32,343 nt of DNA from an uncultured Alistipes sp. (GTDB taxonomy: Bacteria; Bacteroidota; Bacteroidia; Bacteroidales; UBA932), in NCBI GenBank assembly GCA_900544195.1, contig UQUJ01000037.1, positions 1-32,343 on the forward strand. The letters run 5' to 3'. Made by a program: the position numbers and the translations under genes. Below are positions 16,779 through 25,141 of this stretch, piece after piece (within the stretch, counting starts at the first letter, position 1; every line of letters begins with the position of its first letter). The notes beneath the pieces were generated by a model, which saw nothing but the letters and a program-made list of their open reading frames with translations, did no database searches and was not told the DNA's origin.

Positions 16779-18278
16779 ATGAAAAGGTTTCTTATTGTGA
16801 TGGCGGCGGTGTTGCTGACTGCTTTGTCCGTGTCTGCGAAAGTCTCTCTTCCATCGCTCGTCGGTGACAACATGGTTCTTCAGCGCAACACTTCCGTGAA
16901 TGTCTGGGGAAAGGCCAAGGCCGGGGCAAAGGTCTCAGTGTCTGTGTCATGGAGCAAGGAAAGGTATCGTACCAAAGCTGATCCGGACGGGAATTGGCGT
17001 GTCAGGGTAGCGACCGCTGACGCCGGCGGCCCTCACACCATGACCATCTCCGACGGCGAGCCGGTCACCGTCCGGGGGATCATGCTCGGTGAGGTTTGGC
17101 TTTGCTGTGGGCAGTCCAATATGGAGATGCCGCTTTGCGGTTTCATGATGCAGCCGGTCGAAAATTATCCCGAGTACTTGATGGATGTCCCTACCGAGGC
17201 CTCCTTGATCAGGTTTTTCCAGGTTCCCCGGGTTCCGGCTGACGAACCGGCGGACACCTGCGGAGGAGAATGGCTTTTGCCTACCATGAGGAACGCGAGT
17301 CAGTTCAGCGCCTGCGGTTATTTCTTCGGCAGGGCGTTGTCCAAGGCTCTCGTAGGTGTGCCGGTGGGTCTGATCTCCTCGAACTGGGGAGGCACACGCA
17401 TCGAATGCTGGATGAGCGATGAGGCAATCCTCTCCACCGAGGGGATCAACCATGAGTTCGCCCTCTCCGGAGAAGGGGTCACCAGTGAGCCCCACAGGCT
17501 GTTCAACTCGATGATCTGGCCTCTGCGCCATTACACGGCCAAGGGATGGATCTGGTACCAAGGGGAGTCGAACAGGATCAACTGGTTTGACTATAGGAAT
17601 CTTATGGTTTCCATGGTTGACTTGTGGAGGAATATCTGGGAGGATGAGGGAATGCCGTTCTATTTCGTTCAGCTTGCCCCTTACCCCTACAACGGCGAGG
17701 GACTGCGCTCTCTGCCTCTGGTCGTGGAGGCACAGTACCAGGCAATGGCTCAAATCCCTCATAGCGGCATTGCCGCAACGACAGACATCGGCAGCCGTAC
17801 TTGCATACATCCTCGGAAGAAGATGGAGGTGGGCACCAGGCTTGCATGGCTCGCGCTCCGTAACGACTATGGTGTCGATGGAGTGCCGCTTCCTGCTCCG
17901 ACCTACAAGTCGATGGAGAAGGAGTACAACGATTACTACAAGTGCAACCAGCTTGTCCTGAGTTTCAACAATCTTTCCGGACAGAATGAGTTCAATGAGT
18001 CCGACAGCATTCTCGGTTTCGCCTCGGACGGCTACTACGCTCCGGGAGGCTTTGAGATCGCCGGGGCGGACAAGGTCTGGCATAAGGCCAAAGTCAACTT
18101 CCGCTGGTGGCAGAATAAGATTGAAGTCTGGTCGGAAGATGTCCCCGAGCCTGTAGCCGCTCGCTATGCTTTCAGAAACTATCCCGAGGACGCAAACGTG
18201 ATGACAACCTCCGGTCAGCCTTTCGCTCCGTTCAGAACGGATGACTGGGAAGTCAAAGATGTGGGAATAATAAAATAA
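16779..18278 (+). CDS. Sialate-O-acetylesterase-like SGNH esterase
   Basis: Start is the ATG at 16779; the in-frame codon at 16770 is TTG. The 499-residue protein has a cleavable signal peptide (1-20, ending SVSA) and the SASA/sialate O-acetylesterase layout. Ser113 in GQSNME is the expected nucleophile, WYQGESN (259-265) is the conserved block III, and IHPRKK (His344) supplies the catalytic histidine. An N-terminal beta domain (about 22-100, VGDNMVLQR) is typical. The family removes acetyl groups from sialic acid or from other sugars such as hemicellulose backbones. Placed between GH97 and GH110 in a mucin-like PUL, removing O-acetyl groups that block glycosidases is the likely task. No sialidase is present in the window, so sialic acid as substrate is not certain. 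Confidence 0.85.
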   Translation: MKRFLIVMAAVLLTALSVSAKVSLPSLVGDNMVLQRNTSVNVWGKAKAGAKVSVSVSWSKERYRTKADPDGNWRVRVATADAGGPHTMTISDGEPVTVRGIMLGEVWLCCGQSNMEMPLCGFMMQPVENYPEYLMDVPTEASLIRFFQVPRVPADEPADTCGGEWLLPTMRNASQFSACGYFFGRALSKALVGVPVGLISSNWGGTRIECWMSDEAILSTEGINHEFALSGEGVTSEPHRLFNSMIWPLRHYTAKGWIWYQGESNRINWFDYRNLMVSMVDLWRNIWEDEGMPFYFVQLAPYPYNGEGLRSLPLVVEAQYQAMAQIPHSGIAATTDIGSRTCIHPRKKMEVGTRLAWLALRNDYGVDGVPLPAPTYKSMEKEYNDYYKCNQLVLSFNNLSGQNEFNESDSILGFASDGYYAPGGFEIAGADKVWHKAKVNFRWWQNKIEVWSEDVPEPVAARYAFRNYPEDANVMTTSGQPFAPFRTDDWEVKDVGIIK

Positions 18279-18285
18279 AAACGTG

Positions 18286-20328
18286 ATGAAAAGGATTCTG
18301 TGGGCCATTCTGGCGCTGGTAACGAGCGCCAATGCGGCATATTCGCAGACGTGCTGGACAATCGGAACGGACGGTTCTATAGAGCTGAATCCCGAAAGGA
18401 TCGTCCTGCCATATTCCGACCACATCGAGATGAGCGGGGAACAGGTTTCCTGCGTCCTTCGATGGATGGTTGACGAAAAAGGCCTGTTCGGCCAGGAAAG
18501 ATCGTTGGTTTTCCCGATGCTTCGCCGTGTCCCTAATGACACGCACGCCAGCCTGCTTTACAGGATGGGTACGGACGTCATGTCGCTGGTCGGGATCAAC
18601 TCCCTTGTGCCGAAACAGCTGTCGACAAAAAAAGTGTCCATTGACGGAGGCCTGTCAGTGATCAGTGAATATGGTGTCGGCAAGGCGAATGTCGGAGGAG
18701 CCAGAGGAGACAATCCGAAGCCGGTCGCCGAAGTCAGGACAACGGTGTTTCCAAGCAAGGTCCATCCGATGCTCTGCGAGATCTACAGCATAAGGAATAT
18801 CTCCGCCAGTCCGCTGGTGCTTAATGTCCCGAAGTTCAGCCAGGAGGCGAAGACCCTGGCCGACAAGGGAGTGGACGGCAGCTATGTGATCCGGGCAGAC
18901 ATATTTGGAAGTGGAACCTATGTTCTTGAGCCTTGGCAGGAGATCGGATTTCAAGTGGCTTTCCAGGCCTACCGGGAAAAAGGAGGAAGCATGATTGTTC
19001 CGGACTTTGATGCGGAATATTCCGACAGGATGTCATTCATCCGCGACGCCATCGATTCGTCCCTGATTCTGGAAACACCTGACACTGTGATCAACACAGA
19101 GTTTAGATTCGCCAAGATCAGAGCCTCGGAAAGCATTTACAGGACAAAGGGAGGCCTTATGCACGGTCCCGGCGGAGAGTCCTACTATGCCGCGCTTTGG
19201 TGCAATGACGAATGTGAATATGTCAATCCGTTCTATCCTTTCCTTGGCTATGCGGTCGGCAACGAATCTGCGTTCAACTGTTACCGGCTTTATTCAGGAT
19301 TCATGAATGATGATTTCAAACCGGTTCCAAGCTCGATAATTGCCGAGGGGACGGACATCTGGGACGGAGCAGGTGACAGGGGGGATGCGGCCATGATAGC
19401 GCATGGGCTGTCAAGGTATCTTCTGGCGAGAGGAGACAAGAACGAGGCGGAGCAGCTCTGGCCGTTCTTGAAATGGTGTCTGGAGTATTGCCACCGGAAA
19501 CTCAACGCTGCCGGAGTTCCGGAATCAGACTCGGATGAGCTTGAGGGCCGCTTCCCTGCCGGAGACGCCAATCTTTCGACGGCCTGCCTCTACTACGACG
19601 GGCTGGTGTCCGCCGCATACCTTGCCCCTTTGCTGGGGGAGACTGCCTCCGTGACAAGGCTGTACCGAAAGCGGGCGGCGCGATTGCGAGAATCAATAGG
19701 TCGCTATTTCTCGGCCAACGTAAGCGGCTATGAGACATACCGTTACTACGAAGGAAACGACTTGCTGAGGTCCTGGATTTGTCTGCCATTGTGTTTCGGG
19801 ATTGACGACAGGGCTGAAGGCACGCTTGCCGCTTTGTTCTCATCCGAGATGATGACGGAGGATGGCATTCTTACCCAGCAGGGCAGTTCCACATTCTGGG
19901 ACAGGTCAACGCTCTATGCGCTTAGAGGGGCTTTCGCCGCTGGTCATGCGGATGCGGCTCTCTCGCAACTCCACAATTATTCGGAGCGCCGCCTTCTCGG
20001 AACCCACGTCCCGTATCCGGTCGAGGCCTACCCTGAAGGGTCGCAGCGGCATCTGTCGGGGGAGAGCGCACTCTATTGCAGGGTTATCACCGAAGGTCTT
20101 TTCGGAATAAGGCCTTCCGGATTCGACTCATTCAATCTTAAGATCCGGATGCCGTCCGATTGGGATGAGATGGCGTTGAATCACGTAAAAGCATTCGGTA
20201 AAGACTTCGACATCAAGGTTAAAAGGCTTGATGGACAGAGACTCAGGATCGGAATCAGTTGTGATGGAAGACTCCGTGAGTATTCAGTAAAATCAGGAAA
20301 GGAAATCAAGAATATATCGCTTAGGTAA
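18286..20328 (+). CDS. Unassigned six-hairpin (alpha/alpha)6 glycosidase-like protein
   Basis: Start is the ATG at 18286 (680 residues), just after a GTG at 18283. A signal peptide (1-21, ending AAYSQ) is followed by an N-terminal beta-rich domain (about 22-250) and a helical domain (about 260-610) that reads like an (alpha/alpha)6 six-hairpin glycosidase, then a short C-terminal beta domain. Candidate catalytic segments are EGTDIWDGAGDRGD, SDELEGRFPAGDAN and HLSGESALYCRVITEGLFG, the last resembling the C-terminal catalytic-base region of GH78/GH95-type enzymes. I cannot assign it to a numbered family. It lies 7 bases after the esterase and overlaps the GH110 gene by one base, so it is tightly bound into the PUL and probably cuts a linkage not covered by the two alpha-galactosidases. 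Confidence 0.65.
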   Translation: MKRILWAILALVTSANAAYSQTCWTIGTDGSIELNPERIVLPYSDHIEMSGEQVSCVLRWMVDEKGLFGQERSLVFPMLRRVPNDTHASLLYRMGTDVMSLVGINSLVPKQLSTKKVSIDGGLSVISEYGVGKANVGGARGDNPKPVAEVRTTVFPSKVHPMLCEIYSIRNISASPLVLNVPKFSQEAKTLADKGVDGSYVIRADIFGSGTYVLEPWQEIGFQVAFQAYREKGGSMIVPDFDAEYSDRMSFIRDAIDSSLILETPDTVINTEFRFAKIRASESIYRTKGGLMHGPGGESYYAALWCNDECEYVNPFYPFLGYAVGNESAFNCYRLYSGFMNDDFKPVPSSIIAEGTDIWDGAGDRGDAAMIAHGLSRYLLARGDKNEAEQLWPFLKWCLEYCHRKLNAAGVPESDSDELEGRFPAGDANLSTACLYYDGLVSAAYLAPLLGETASVTRLYRKRAARLRESIGRYFSANVSGYETYRYYEGNDLLRSWICLPLCFGIDDRAEGTLAALFSSEMMTEDGILTQQGSSTFWDRSTLYALRGAFAAGHADAALSQLHNYSERRLLGTHVPYPVEAYPEGSQRHLSGESALYCRVITEGLFGIRPSGFDSFNLKIRMPSDWDEMALNHVKAFGKDFDIKVKRLDGQRLRIGISCDGRLREYSVKSGKEIKNISLR

Positions 20329-22040
20329 TGACACAAAGAATTCAAATAATGATGGCGGCGTTTGTCTGCCTCGCCGCGTCATGCTCTATGGAGCCGGCAG
20401 GCAAGACAGTCTTTCTCAAGGATTATCTGACGGAGGAGATGGTTCAGAACGATGTGGAGCCGGCCATAAGAAAGGCCTTGGAGGATTGTCTGAAAAGCAA
20501 AGGAAGCACCCTTGTGCTGCCTGGAGGCACTCTTCCTGTCAAACCGGACTACTGCTATGGCAAGTTTCAGAAAATCAGCAACAACGACCCGAGTGACAAG
20601 CGAATAGCATTTGACATCGTCGGAGCCGACGGCCTTAGAATAGAAGGCAATGGCACGACATTGCTGTTCACCGGATTCATCTCGCCGTTCAATGTCGAGG
20701 ATTCCAGAAATGTGTCAGTCAGCGGTCTTGACATTGATTACACAAGAACATTCCATTCCGAAGGTCTGATAACGGGTTCGGGCAAGGATTGGGTCAAGGT
20801 CAAGTTCCCGGATGACTATAGGATAAGCCTTGAGAGCGGGATCATCGTGTTTAGGGATGAGTTCCGCAATAAGTACCCTTATGGCAATCTTCTGGAGTTT
20901 GACACGGAGAAAAAAGAAGTCGCTCATTATGTCAGGGACTATTGGGTGTGGGGTCCGGGACTTCAGGCCGAGGCTCTTCCTGACGGAGACTACAAAGTTT
21001 ATGAGAAAGACATCAGGGTAACCACGGGCAACACCCTCGTTTTCGGCGCCGCGGCCAGACTGAACCCCGCGTTCACGCTTGAAAGATGCGACGGGTTCAC
21101 CTTGAAGGATGTGAACATCTGGCACTGCGGAGGAATGGGCGTTATTGCCCAAAGATCCAAGGATCTTGAACTCAACAATGTCAATGTCGTTCCATCTCCG
21201 GGCAAGGGCAGGATGATAAGCATCACAGCCGACGCAACCCATTTCGTGAACTGCAAGGGCTTCATCAGAATGATCGGATGCACGTTCATGAACCAGAAGG
21301 ACGATGCCACCAACATTCATGGATGGTATGCGGTGGCTCGTCGGAAAGTCTCGGACAACCAGTTGCTTCTGTGGTCGAACTATGGGAAGGATTTCGCCGA
21401 GGTTGGAATGGATATGGAGTTTGTCAGCCACAACACGATGATGACGTACGACACATTGAAAGTCAAGGAGGTCTATAAGTTCAACGATGACTATTCCGTC
21501 GTGACTTTCGAGGAGCCGATACCGGAGGGGTTTGAGGAGAGGGATGTGCTTGCCGACGCGTCTGTGAAGCCTGAGGTGCTGATCAAAGGCTGTTCTTTCG
21601 GCAACAACAGGGCAAGAGGTCTTCTGATCGGATCGAAAGGCAAGGTCGTCATTGAGGACAACTATTTCCATGTTCCCGGTGCCGCGATCCTTTTCGAGGG
21701 CGACGGCAATTACTGGTACGAGCAGTCAGGTGTCAAGGATGTGACCATCAGAGGCAATGTCTTCGAGAACTGTCTTCATGGCTGCAAGGGATGGGGGAGC
21801 GCCTGCATCGCGGTAGGCAGCGGAATCCCGCAGAAGGAAGCAAGCCGCTACCATAGCAACATCACGATTGAGGACAACACCTTCAAGACCTTTGATCCAA
21901 GAATATTGAACCTCTACTGCGTGGACGGTGTCACCTACAGGGACAACAAGGTGACTCTCAACAAGGATTATGAATATGATCCGCAAGGTGAGCCTTTCAC
22001 GTTCGAAAACTGCGACAATGTCAGTGTCGATGCGAAGTGA
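20328..22040 (+). CDS. GH110 alpha-1,3-galactosidase lipoprotein
   Basis: This 570-residue protein has a lipoprotein signal ending AASC (Cys19) and a right-handed parallel beta-helix. GH110 landmarks are the IEGNGTTLLFTGFISPFNV segment followed by SGLDIDYTRTF, then the block DVNIWHCGGMGVIAQ, the PGKGRM loop, DATHFVNCKG, and a DDATNIHG motif with paired aspartates near the active site. GH110 enzymes are inverting exo-alpha-1,3-galactosidases that remove galactose from blood group B antigen, and in one subfamily also from linear alpha-Gal structures. Which specificity applies cannot be told by eye. The start codon overlaps the upstream stop (TAATG at 20326-20330), indicating translational coupling. 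It is the last gene of the PUL, with a terminator about 40 bases downstream. Confidence 0.88.
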   Translation: MTQRIQIMMAAFVCLAASCSMEPAGKTVFLKDYLTEEMVQNDVEPAIRKALEDCLKSKGSTLVLPGGTLPVKPDYCYGKFQKISNNDPSDKRIAFDIVGADGLRIEGNGTTLLFTGFISPFNVEDSRNVSVSGLDIDYTRTFHSEGLITGSGKDWVKVKFPDDYRISLESGIIVFRDEFRNKYPYGNLLEFDTEKKEVAHYVRDYWVWGPGLQAEALPDGDYKVYEKDIRVTTGNTLVFGAAARLNPAFTLERCDGFTLKDVNIWHCGGMGVIAQRSKDLELNNVNVVPSPGKGRMISITADATHFVNCKGFIRMIGCTFMNQKDDATNIHGWYAVARRKVSDNQLLLWSNYGKDFAEVGMDMEFVSHNTMMTYDTLKVKEVYKFNDDYSVVTFEEPIPEGFEERDVLADASVKPEVLIKGCSFGNNRARGLLIGSKGKVVIEDNYFHVPGAAILFEGDGNYWYEQSGVKDVTIRGNVFENCLHGCKGWGSACIAVGSGIPQKEASRYHSNITIEDNTFKTFDPRILNLYCVDGVTYRDNKVTLNKDYEYDPQGEPFTFENCDNVSVDAK

Positions 22041-22081
22041 CGATCGTGGCAGATAACTCCTTTAAAATCAAGGAGAAAAGA

Positions 22082-22128
22082 AATGTCCTGGTGAGAGATT
22101 CTTCACTAGGACATTCCTTATTGTTTTT
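22082..22128 (+). terminator. Rho-independent terminator at the end of the PUL
   Basis: AATGTCCTGGTGA (22082-22094) pairs with TCACTAGGACATT (22103-22115), 13 bp with a single G-T pair, across an 8-base loop, followed by the T-rich tail CCTTATTGTTTTT. The other side is A-rich, so it may also end menA-menG transcripts coming from the minus strand. Confidence 0.85.
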
Positions 22129-22160
22129 ATATTCAGTAACTTGAATGCCACGCTTTTTCC

Positions 22161-23012
22161 CTATTTCTCGCCGGTGTACATCCTGCAGATGCCGAGGGTG
22201 AAGGCTTTGTGGGTTACGGCGCGGAAGCCGGCCTCACGCATCGTGGCCATGAACTCCTTCTTGCCGGGGAAGGCGGCGACGGAGGCGGGGAGGTAGGCGT
22301 AGGCGGCCTTGTCACCGGAGACCTTGCCGCCGACCTTCGGGAGGATGTGGAGGAAATAGAGGTCGTAGAACCAGCGGATGACTTTGTTCTCTGGGCGGGA
22401 GAGCTCAAGGATCACGAGACGGCCGCCGGGTTTGAGGACGCGCAGCATCTCCCTTAGGCCTTTCTCTCTATTCTCGAAGTTCCTGATTCCGAAGGCTATG
22501 GTGACCCGGTCGAAGGTGTTGTCCGGGAACCGCAGGTTCTCGCCGTCTCCTTCCTCGATGCTTATCATCTCAGTCAGGCCGGCTTTTGCGACCTTCTCGC
22601 GCATCACCGCCAGCATACACTCCGACAGATCCACGCCGGTCACGTGTCCCTTGGTCATTAAGTCCGATCTCCCGGAATCTCCGGTCACAAAACCTGTCGA
22701 TGTGACCTGTGCCTCGACTGGTGCTTTGGCTGGAGCCTCGACTGGTGCTTTGACTGAAGCCTTAGCATGTGCTTCAATAGGAGTCCCGACTCGTTTGTGA
22801 GACCTGCTCAAAGCCTTGGCGATGGCGATCGAGAAATCGCCCGTTCCGCAGGCCAGATCCAGGACACGGGCCGGAGCCGGAGCGTCCACGATCTGTTTCA
22901 GGGCCTTCTTTCTCCAGATCTTGTCCACGTCCAGAGAAAGTATGTGATTCAGAGAGTCATAGTCGCCAGCGATGCTGTCGAACATATTCTTAACCTTTGA
23001 CTTTGTCGGCAT
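22161..23012 (-). CDS. menG: Demethylmenaquinone methyltransferase with a repeat-encoded insertion
   Basis: MenG/UbiE methylates demethylmenaquinone with S-adenosylmethionine, the last step of menaquinone synthesis. The protein starts in the usual way (VKNMFDSIAGDYDSLNH), has SAM motif I LDLACGTGDFS (51-61), HVTGVDLSECML (123-134), the family block AFGIRNFENREKGLREM (173-189) and LKPGGRLVILELSRP (193-207). Length is 283 residues against about 230-245 normally. The excess is a 50-odd-residue insertion (about 68-121), rich in Ala, Pro, Lys, Val and Glu, between motif I and the next strand where other members have a short loop. Part of it is encoded by 24-bp tandem repeats. The frame and all catalytic motifs are intact, so activity is expected. 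It lies 4 bases after menA. Confidence 0.92.
   Translation of the reverse strand: MPTKSKVKNMFDSIAGDYDSLNHILSLDVDKIWRKKALKQIVDAPAPARVLDLACGTGDFSIAIAKALSRSHKRVGTPIEAHAKASVKAPVEAPAKAPVEAQVTSTGFVTGDSGRSDLMTKGHVTGVDLSECMLAVMREKVAKAGLTEMISIEEGDGENLRFPDNTFDRVTIAFGIRNFENREKGLREMLRVLKPGGRLVILELSRPENKVIRWFYDLYFLHILPKVGGKVSGDKAAYAYLPASVAAFPGKKEFMATMREAGFRAVTHKAFTLGICRMYTGEK
22712..22783 (-). repeat. Three tandem 24-bp units inside menG
   Basis: Units at 22712-22735, 22736-22759 and 22760-22783 each begin CCT on the plus strand. The first two differ at only two positions; the third is degenerate. Each unit encodes eight residues of the KAPVEAPA type on the minus strand. The in-frame period allows expansion or loss without breaking menG, so the copy number may vary between strains. 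Confidence 0.85.
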
Positions 23013-23016
23013 ATTC

Positions 23017-23916
23017 CTAGAAAATCAGAAATCCCGCTCCGGCGAGGATGGAGAGGAAGAATGTTGAGATCACAAGCATCGGGAGCATTGGGTCGAGAGC
23101 CCGCTCGCTCCGGGTCCATACGCCTTGCAGGTGCTTGATGTACAATGGAAGAGTGATGAGGAACAGGAAATGTCCCGGCGCGGAATCATAGATCGCGCAG
23201 AAGGCCGGCATCAGGATCCAGCCCGATACGATCAGGACGGTCTGGTATATTCTCGCACCCTTCATTCCGAGTTTGATGGCCACGGTCACGCGGTTCACCG
23301 CATCCGTCTTCATGTCTCTTATGTTGTTGACATTCAGCACACCGACACTGAAGCATCCGATGGCAGAGGCCGGCAGAAGCATAATCAGTGGCGGCAGTTC
23401 CCGAGCCGCGACGTAATACCCGCCAAGCACCGACACAAGGCCGAAGAATATGAACACGAACACGTCGCCCAGTCCTCTGTACCCATAAGGATTCTTGCCC
23501 AAAGTGTACTTCATCGCACCCACAATAGCCGCCGCGCCAAGCGCTTCCAGACAGATAGACTCTGTCTTGAATAGGCTTCCGAAGGAGACCTGGATCATCG
23601 CCAGGCCGGAGATGACGCAAAGCCCGATGAACATCAGGATGAGTTTTTTGATGTCTCCGATGGTCATGTCTCTGCTGCCGAGTGCGTACTTAGGTCCCTG
23701 CCTGTCAGCCGAGTCTGTGCCGCTCAAGGTGTCGCCGAGCTCATTGGACAGATTTGAGAGGATCTGCAGACATACCGTTGTCAGGAAGATCAGCGCGGCT
23801 GTCCACGGGCTGACATCTGTCTTGTCCGCCGCGAGCGTCACTCCGAGGATCACTCCGGCCAAGGACAGCGGAAGAGTCCTCAGCCTCATCGATTTTATGC
23901 TGGCTTTCAGCGTCAT
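23017..23916 (-). CDS. menA: 1,4-dihydroxy-2-naphthoate polyprenyltransferase
   Basis: MenA is an inner-membrane UbiA-family enzyme that joins the polyprenyl chain to dihydroxynaphthoate, giving demethylmenaquinone, the substrate of the next gene. The start is the ATG at 23916 (299 residues); the upstream in-frame codon at 23922 is TTG. It opens with the MenA-like phrase SMRLRTLPLSLAGVILG, carries the prenyl-diphosphate/Mg2+ motif in LSNELGDTLSGTDSADR (an N-x-x-x-D pattern), and has about eight to nine hydrophobic helices. Length matches the family. A -7 element is found 28 bases upstream of the ATG. menG follows after 4 bases, so the last two steps of menaquinone synthesis are co-expressed, consistent with anaerobic respiration to fumarate in this group. 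Confidence 0.93.
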   Translation of the reverse strand: MTLKASIKSMRLRTLPLSLAGVILGVTLAADKTDVSPWTAALIFLTTVCLQILSNLSNELGDTLSGTDSADRQGPKYALGSRDMTIGDIKKLILMFIGLCVISGLAMIQVSFGSLFKTESICLEALGAAAIVGAMKYTLGKNPYGYRGLGDVFVFIFFGLVSVLGGYYVAARELPPLIMLLPASAIGCFSVGVLNVNNIRDMKTDAVNRVTVAIKLGMKGARIYQTVLIVSGWILMPAFCAIYDSAPGHFLFLITLPLYIKHLQGVWTRSERALDPMLPMLVISTFFLSILAGAGFLIF

Positions 23917-23943
23917 ATTCAATAATTATTTGATTCTGTATAA

Positions 23944-23951
23944 CAAAGGTA
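23944..23951 (-). promoter_or_regulatory. Candidate -7 element of menA-menG
   Basis: On the minus strand this reads TACCTTTG, an exact TAnnTTTG match, placing transcription start near 23937 and leaving about 20 bases before the menA ATG at 23916. It is divergent from, and about 30 bases away from, the candidate promoter of the tlpA-like gene. No clear -33 element. Confidence 0.5.
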
Positions 23952-23979
23952 CTCATATTCTCGAAAATATTCATAACTT

Positions 23980-23987
23980 TACATTTG
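23980..23987 (+). promoter_or_regulatory. Candidate -7 element of the tlpA-like/uvrC operon
   Basis: TACATTTG matches TAnnTTTG exactly. Transcription would start near 23994, leaving a leader of about 59 bases before the ATG at 24053. The region 23917-24052 therefore holds two divergent promoters and nothing else that I can recognise, apart from the 14-bp palindrome ATATTCATGAATAT (24047-24060) that covers the start codon. Confidence 0.5.
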
Positions 23988-24052
23988 TTGCGGAAAAGCG
24001 GCTCGCTTGTGTGGTGTCGCTTCGAGGCTGGAAAGGTTGAACATTAATATTC

Positions 24053-25129
24053 ATGAATATGAGACGTAAATCATTCATTCTGGCGGCTTTCGCTGCCATC
24101 GCCGCGGTAGCTTGCGGCCCGAAGGTTTCTGACAAGACCGTTTTTGAGGGTACTTTTGAGGCCGACGCACCTCAGGAGGTGAACATCAAGATCAAGGATC
24201 TTGGGGTTGACACCACGATCACTGTGGCGGACGGCAGATTCGCTGTCACGCTTCCTGCCACCAGAAACGCTTTGGCAACGTTGACTGTGGGAAGCGTCAA
24301 GATAAACTTTGTCCCGGATGGTACTCCATTGACGGCCAATGTGAAAGGGAATGGTGAGGTGGAGATTGTCTCAAAGACTCCTTCAATCTCCGTTCAAGAA
24401 AGGTACAAGGCTTATGATGATGTGCTGGTTAATTTCAATAAAGAGGCCGAGGCTCAGCTCGCGGCTCTCGGAGACGAGGCGGATGATTCTGCGAAGATGA
24501 AAATCTATGGCGCCTATAGGACAGCCAAGAAAGAACACATACAGAAAGCATTTGACGCCAACAAGGACAATATCATCGGAGCCATGGCGCTCAACACCAT
24601 CCGTTTCGACCTCACCTCCCCGGCTCAGCTGGACTCAATGCTGAACCTGCTTGATCCTTCTCTTGCAGATGTTAAGATTGTCTCAATGATGAGGAAGGCT
24701 GCTGATGCCGTGAAAAACACAGCGGAAGGCAAGATGTTCACTGATTTCGACATCGACGGAGTGAAGCTTTCCGATTATGTGGGCAAAGGCAAGTATGTCC
24801 TCGTTGACTTCTGGGCATCATGGTGCGGACCTTGCAAGATGGAGATTCCTAACATCAAGAATGTCTATGCCAAGTATGCCGGTGATGATTTTGATGTGCT
24901 CAGCGTGGCCGTTTGGGATCAGCCTCAGGCTTCTGTTGACACGGCAAAGGCCTACGGCGTGAACTGGAACGAGATTATCAACGCAAGTAATATCCCTACA
25001 GACCTCTATGGCATTGATGGAATTCCTCACATCATCCTTTTCGGACCTGACGGAACCATCCTCAAGAGAAACCTTCGTGGCGAAGGCATCGAGGAGGAAG
25101 TCGCCAAATACGTGACCGCCAAGAAGTAA
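24053..25129 (+). CDS. TlpA-like thiol-disulfide oxidoreductase lipoprotein
   Basis: This 358-residue protein has a lipoprotein signal ending AVAC (Cys21), an N-terminal beta domain of the DUF4369 type (about 28-110), a helical linker (about 112-225) and a C-terminal thioredoxin fold (about 230-358). The active site is WCGPC (257-261) and the cis-proline is in GIPHI (Pro325). Bacteroidales encode many such envelope thioredoxins, which reduce or exchange disulfides in periplasmic or surface proteins; the exact partner is unknown. The ATG sits inside a perfect 14-bp palindrome that could hide it in the mRNA. M3 (24059) is an alternative start. uvrC follows after 12 bases in the same frame, so the two are probably one transcript although their functions are unrelated. 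Confidence 0.9.
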   Translation: MNMRRKSFILAAFAAIAAVACGPKVSDKTVFEGTFEADAPQEVNIKIKDLGVDTTITVADGRFAVTLPATRNALATLTVGSVKINFVPDGTPLTANVKGNGEVEIVSKTPSISVQERYKAYDDVLVNFNKEAEAQLAALGDEADDSAKMKIYGAYRTAKKEHIQKAFDANKDNIIGAMALNTIRFDLTSPAQLDSMLNLLDPSLADVKIVSMMRKAADAVKNTAEGKMFTDFDIDGVKLSDYVGKGKYVLVDFWASWCGPCKMEIPNIKNVYAKYAGDDFDVLSVAVWDQPQASVDTAKAYGVNWNEIINASNIPTDLYGIDGIPHIILFGPDGTILKRNLRGEGIEEEVAKYVTAKK

Positions 25130-25141
25130 GATGGCGGTCTA

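Noticed and set aside
16947..18542. 531-codon open frame on the minus strand
   Set aside because: It lies antisense to the esterase and glycosidase genes, has no recognisable motif, and its composition (many Arg/Pro/His) is that of a shadow frame over a GC-rich gene.
20715..21671. 318-codon minus-strand frame over the GH110 gene
   Set aside because: Antisense to a well-supported enzyme and without family features.
22683..22810. Frameshift in menG causing the extra residues
   Set aside because: The insertion is in frame on both sides and all downstream MenG motifs follow correctly; tandem 24-bp units explain it.
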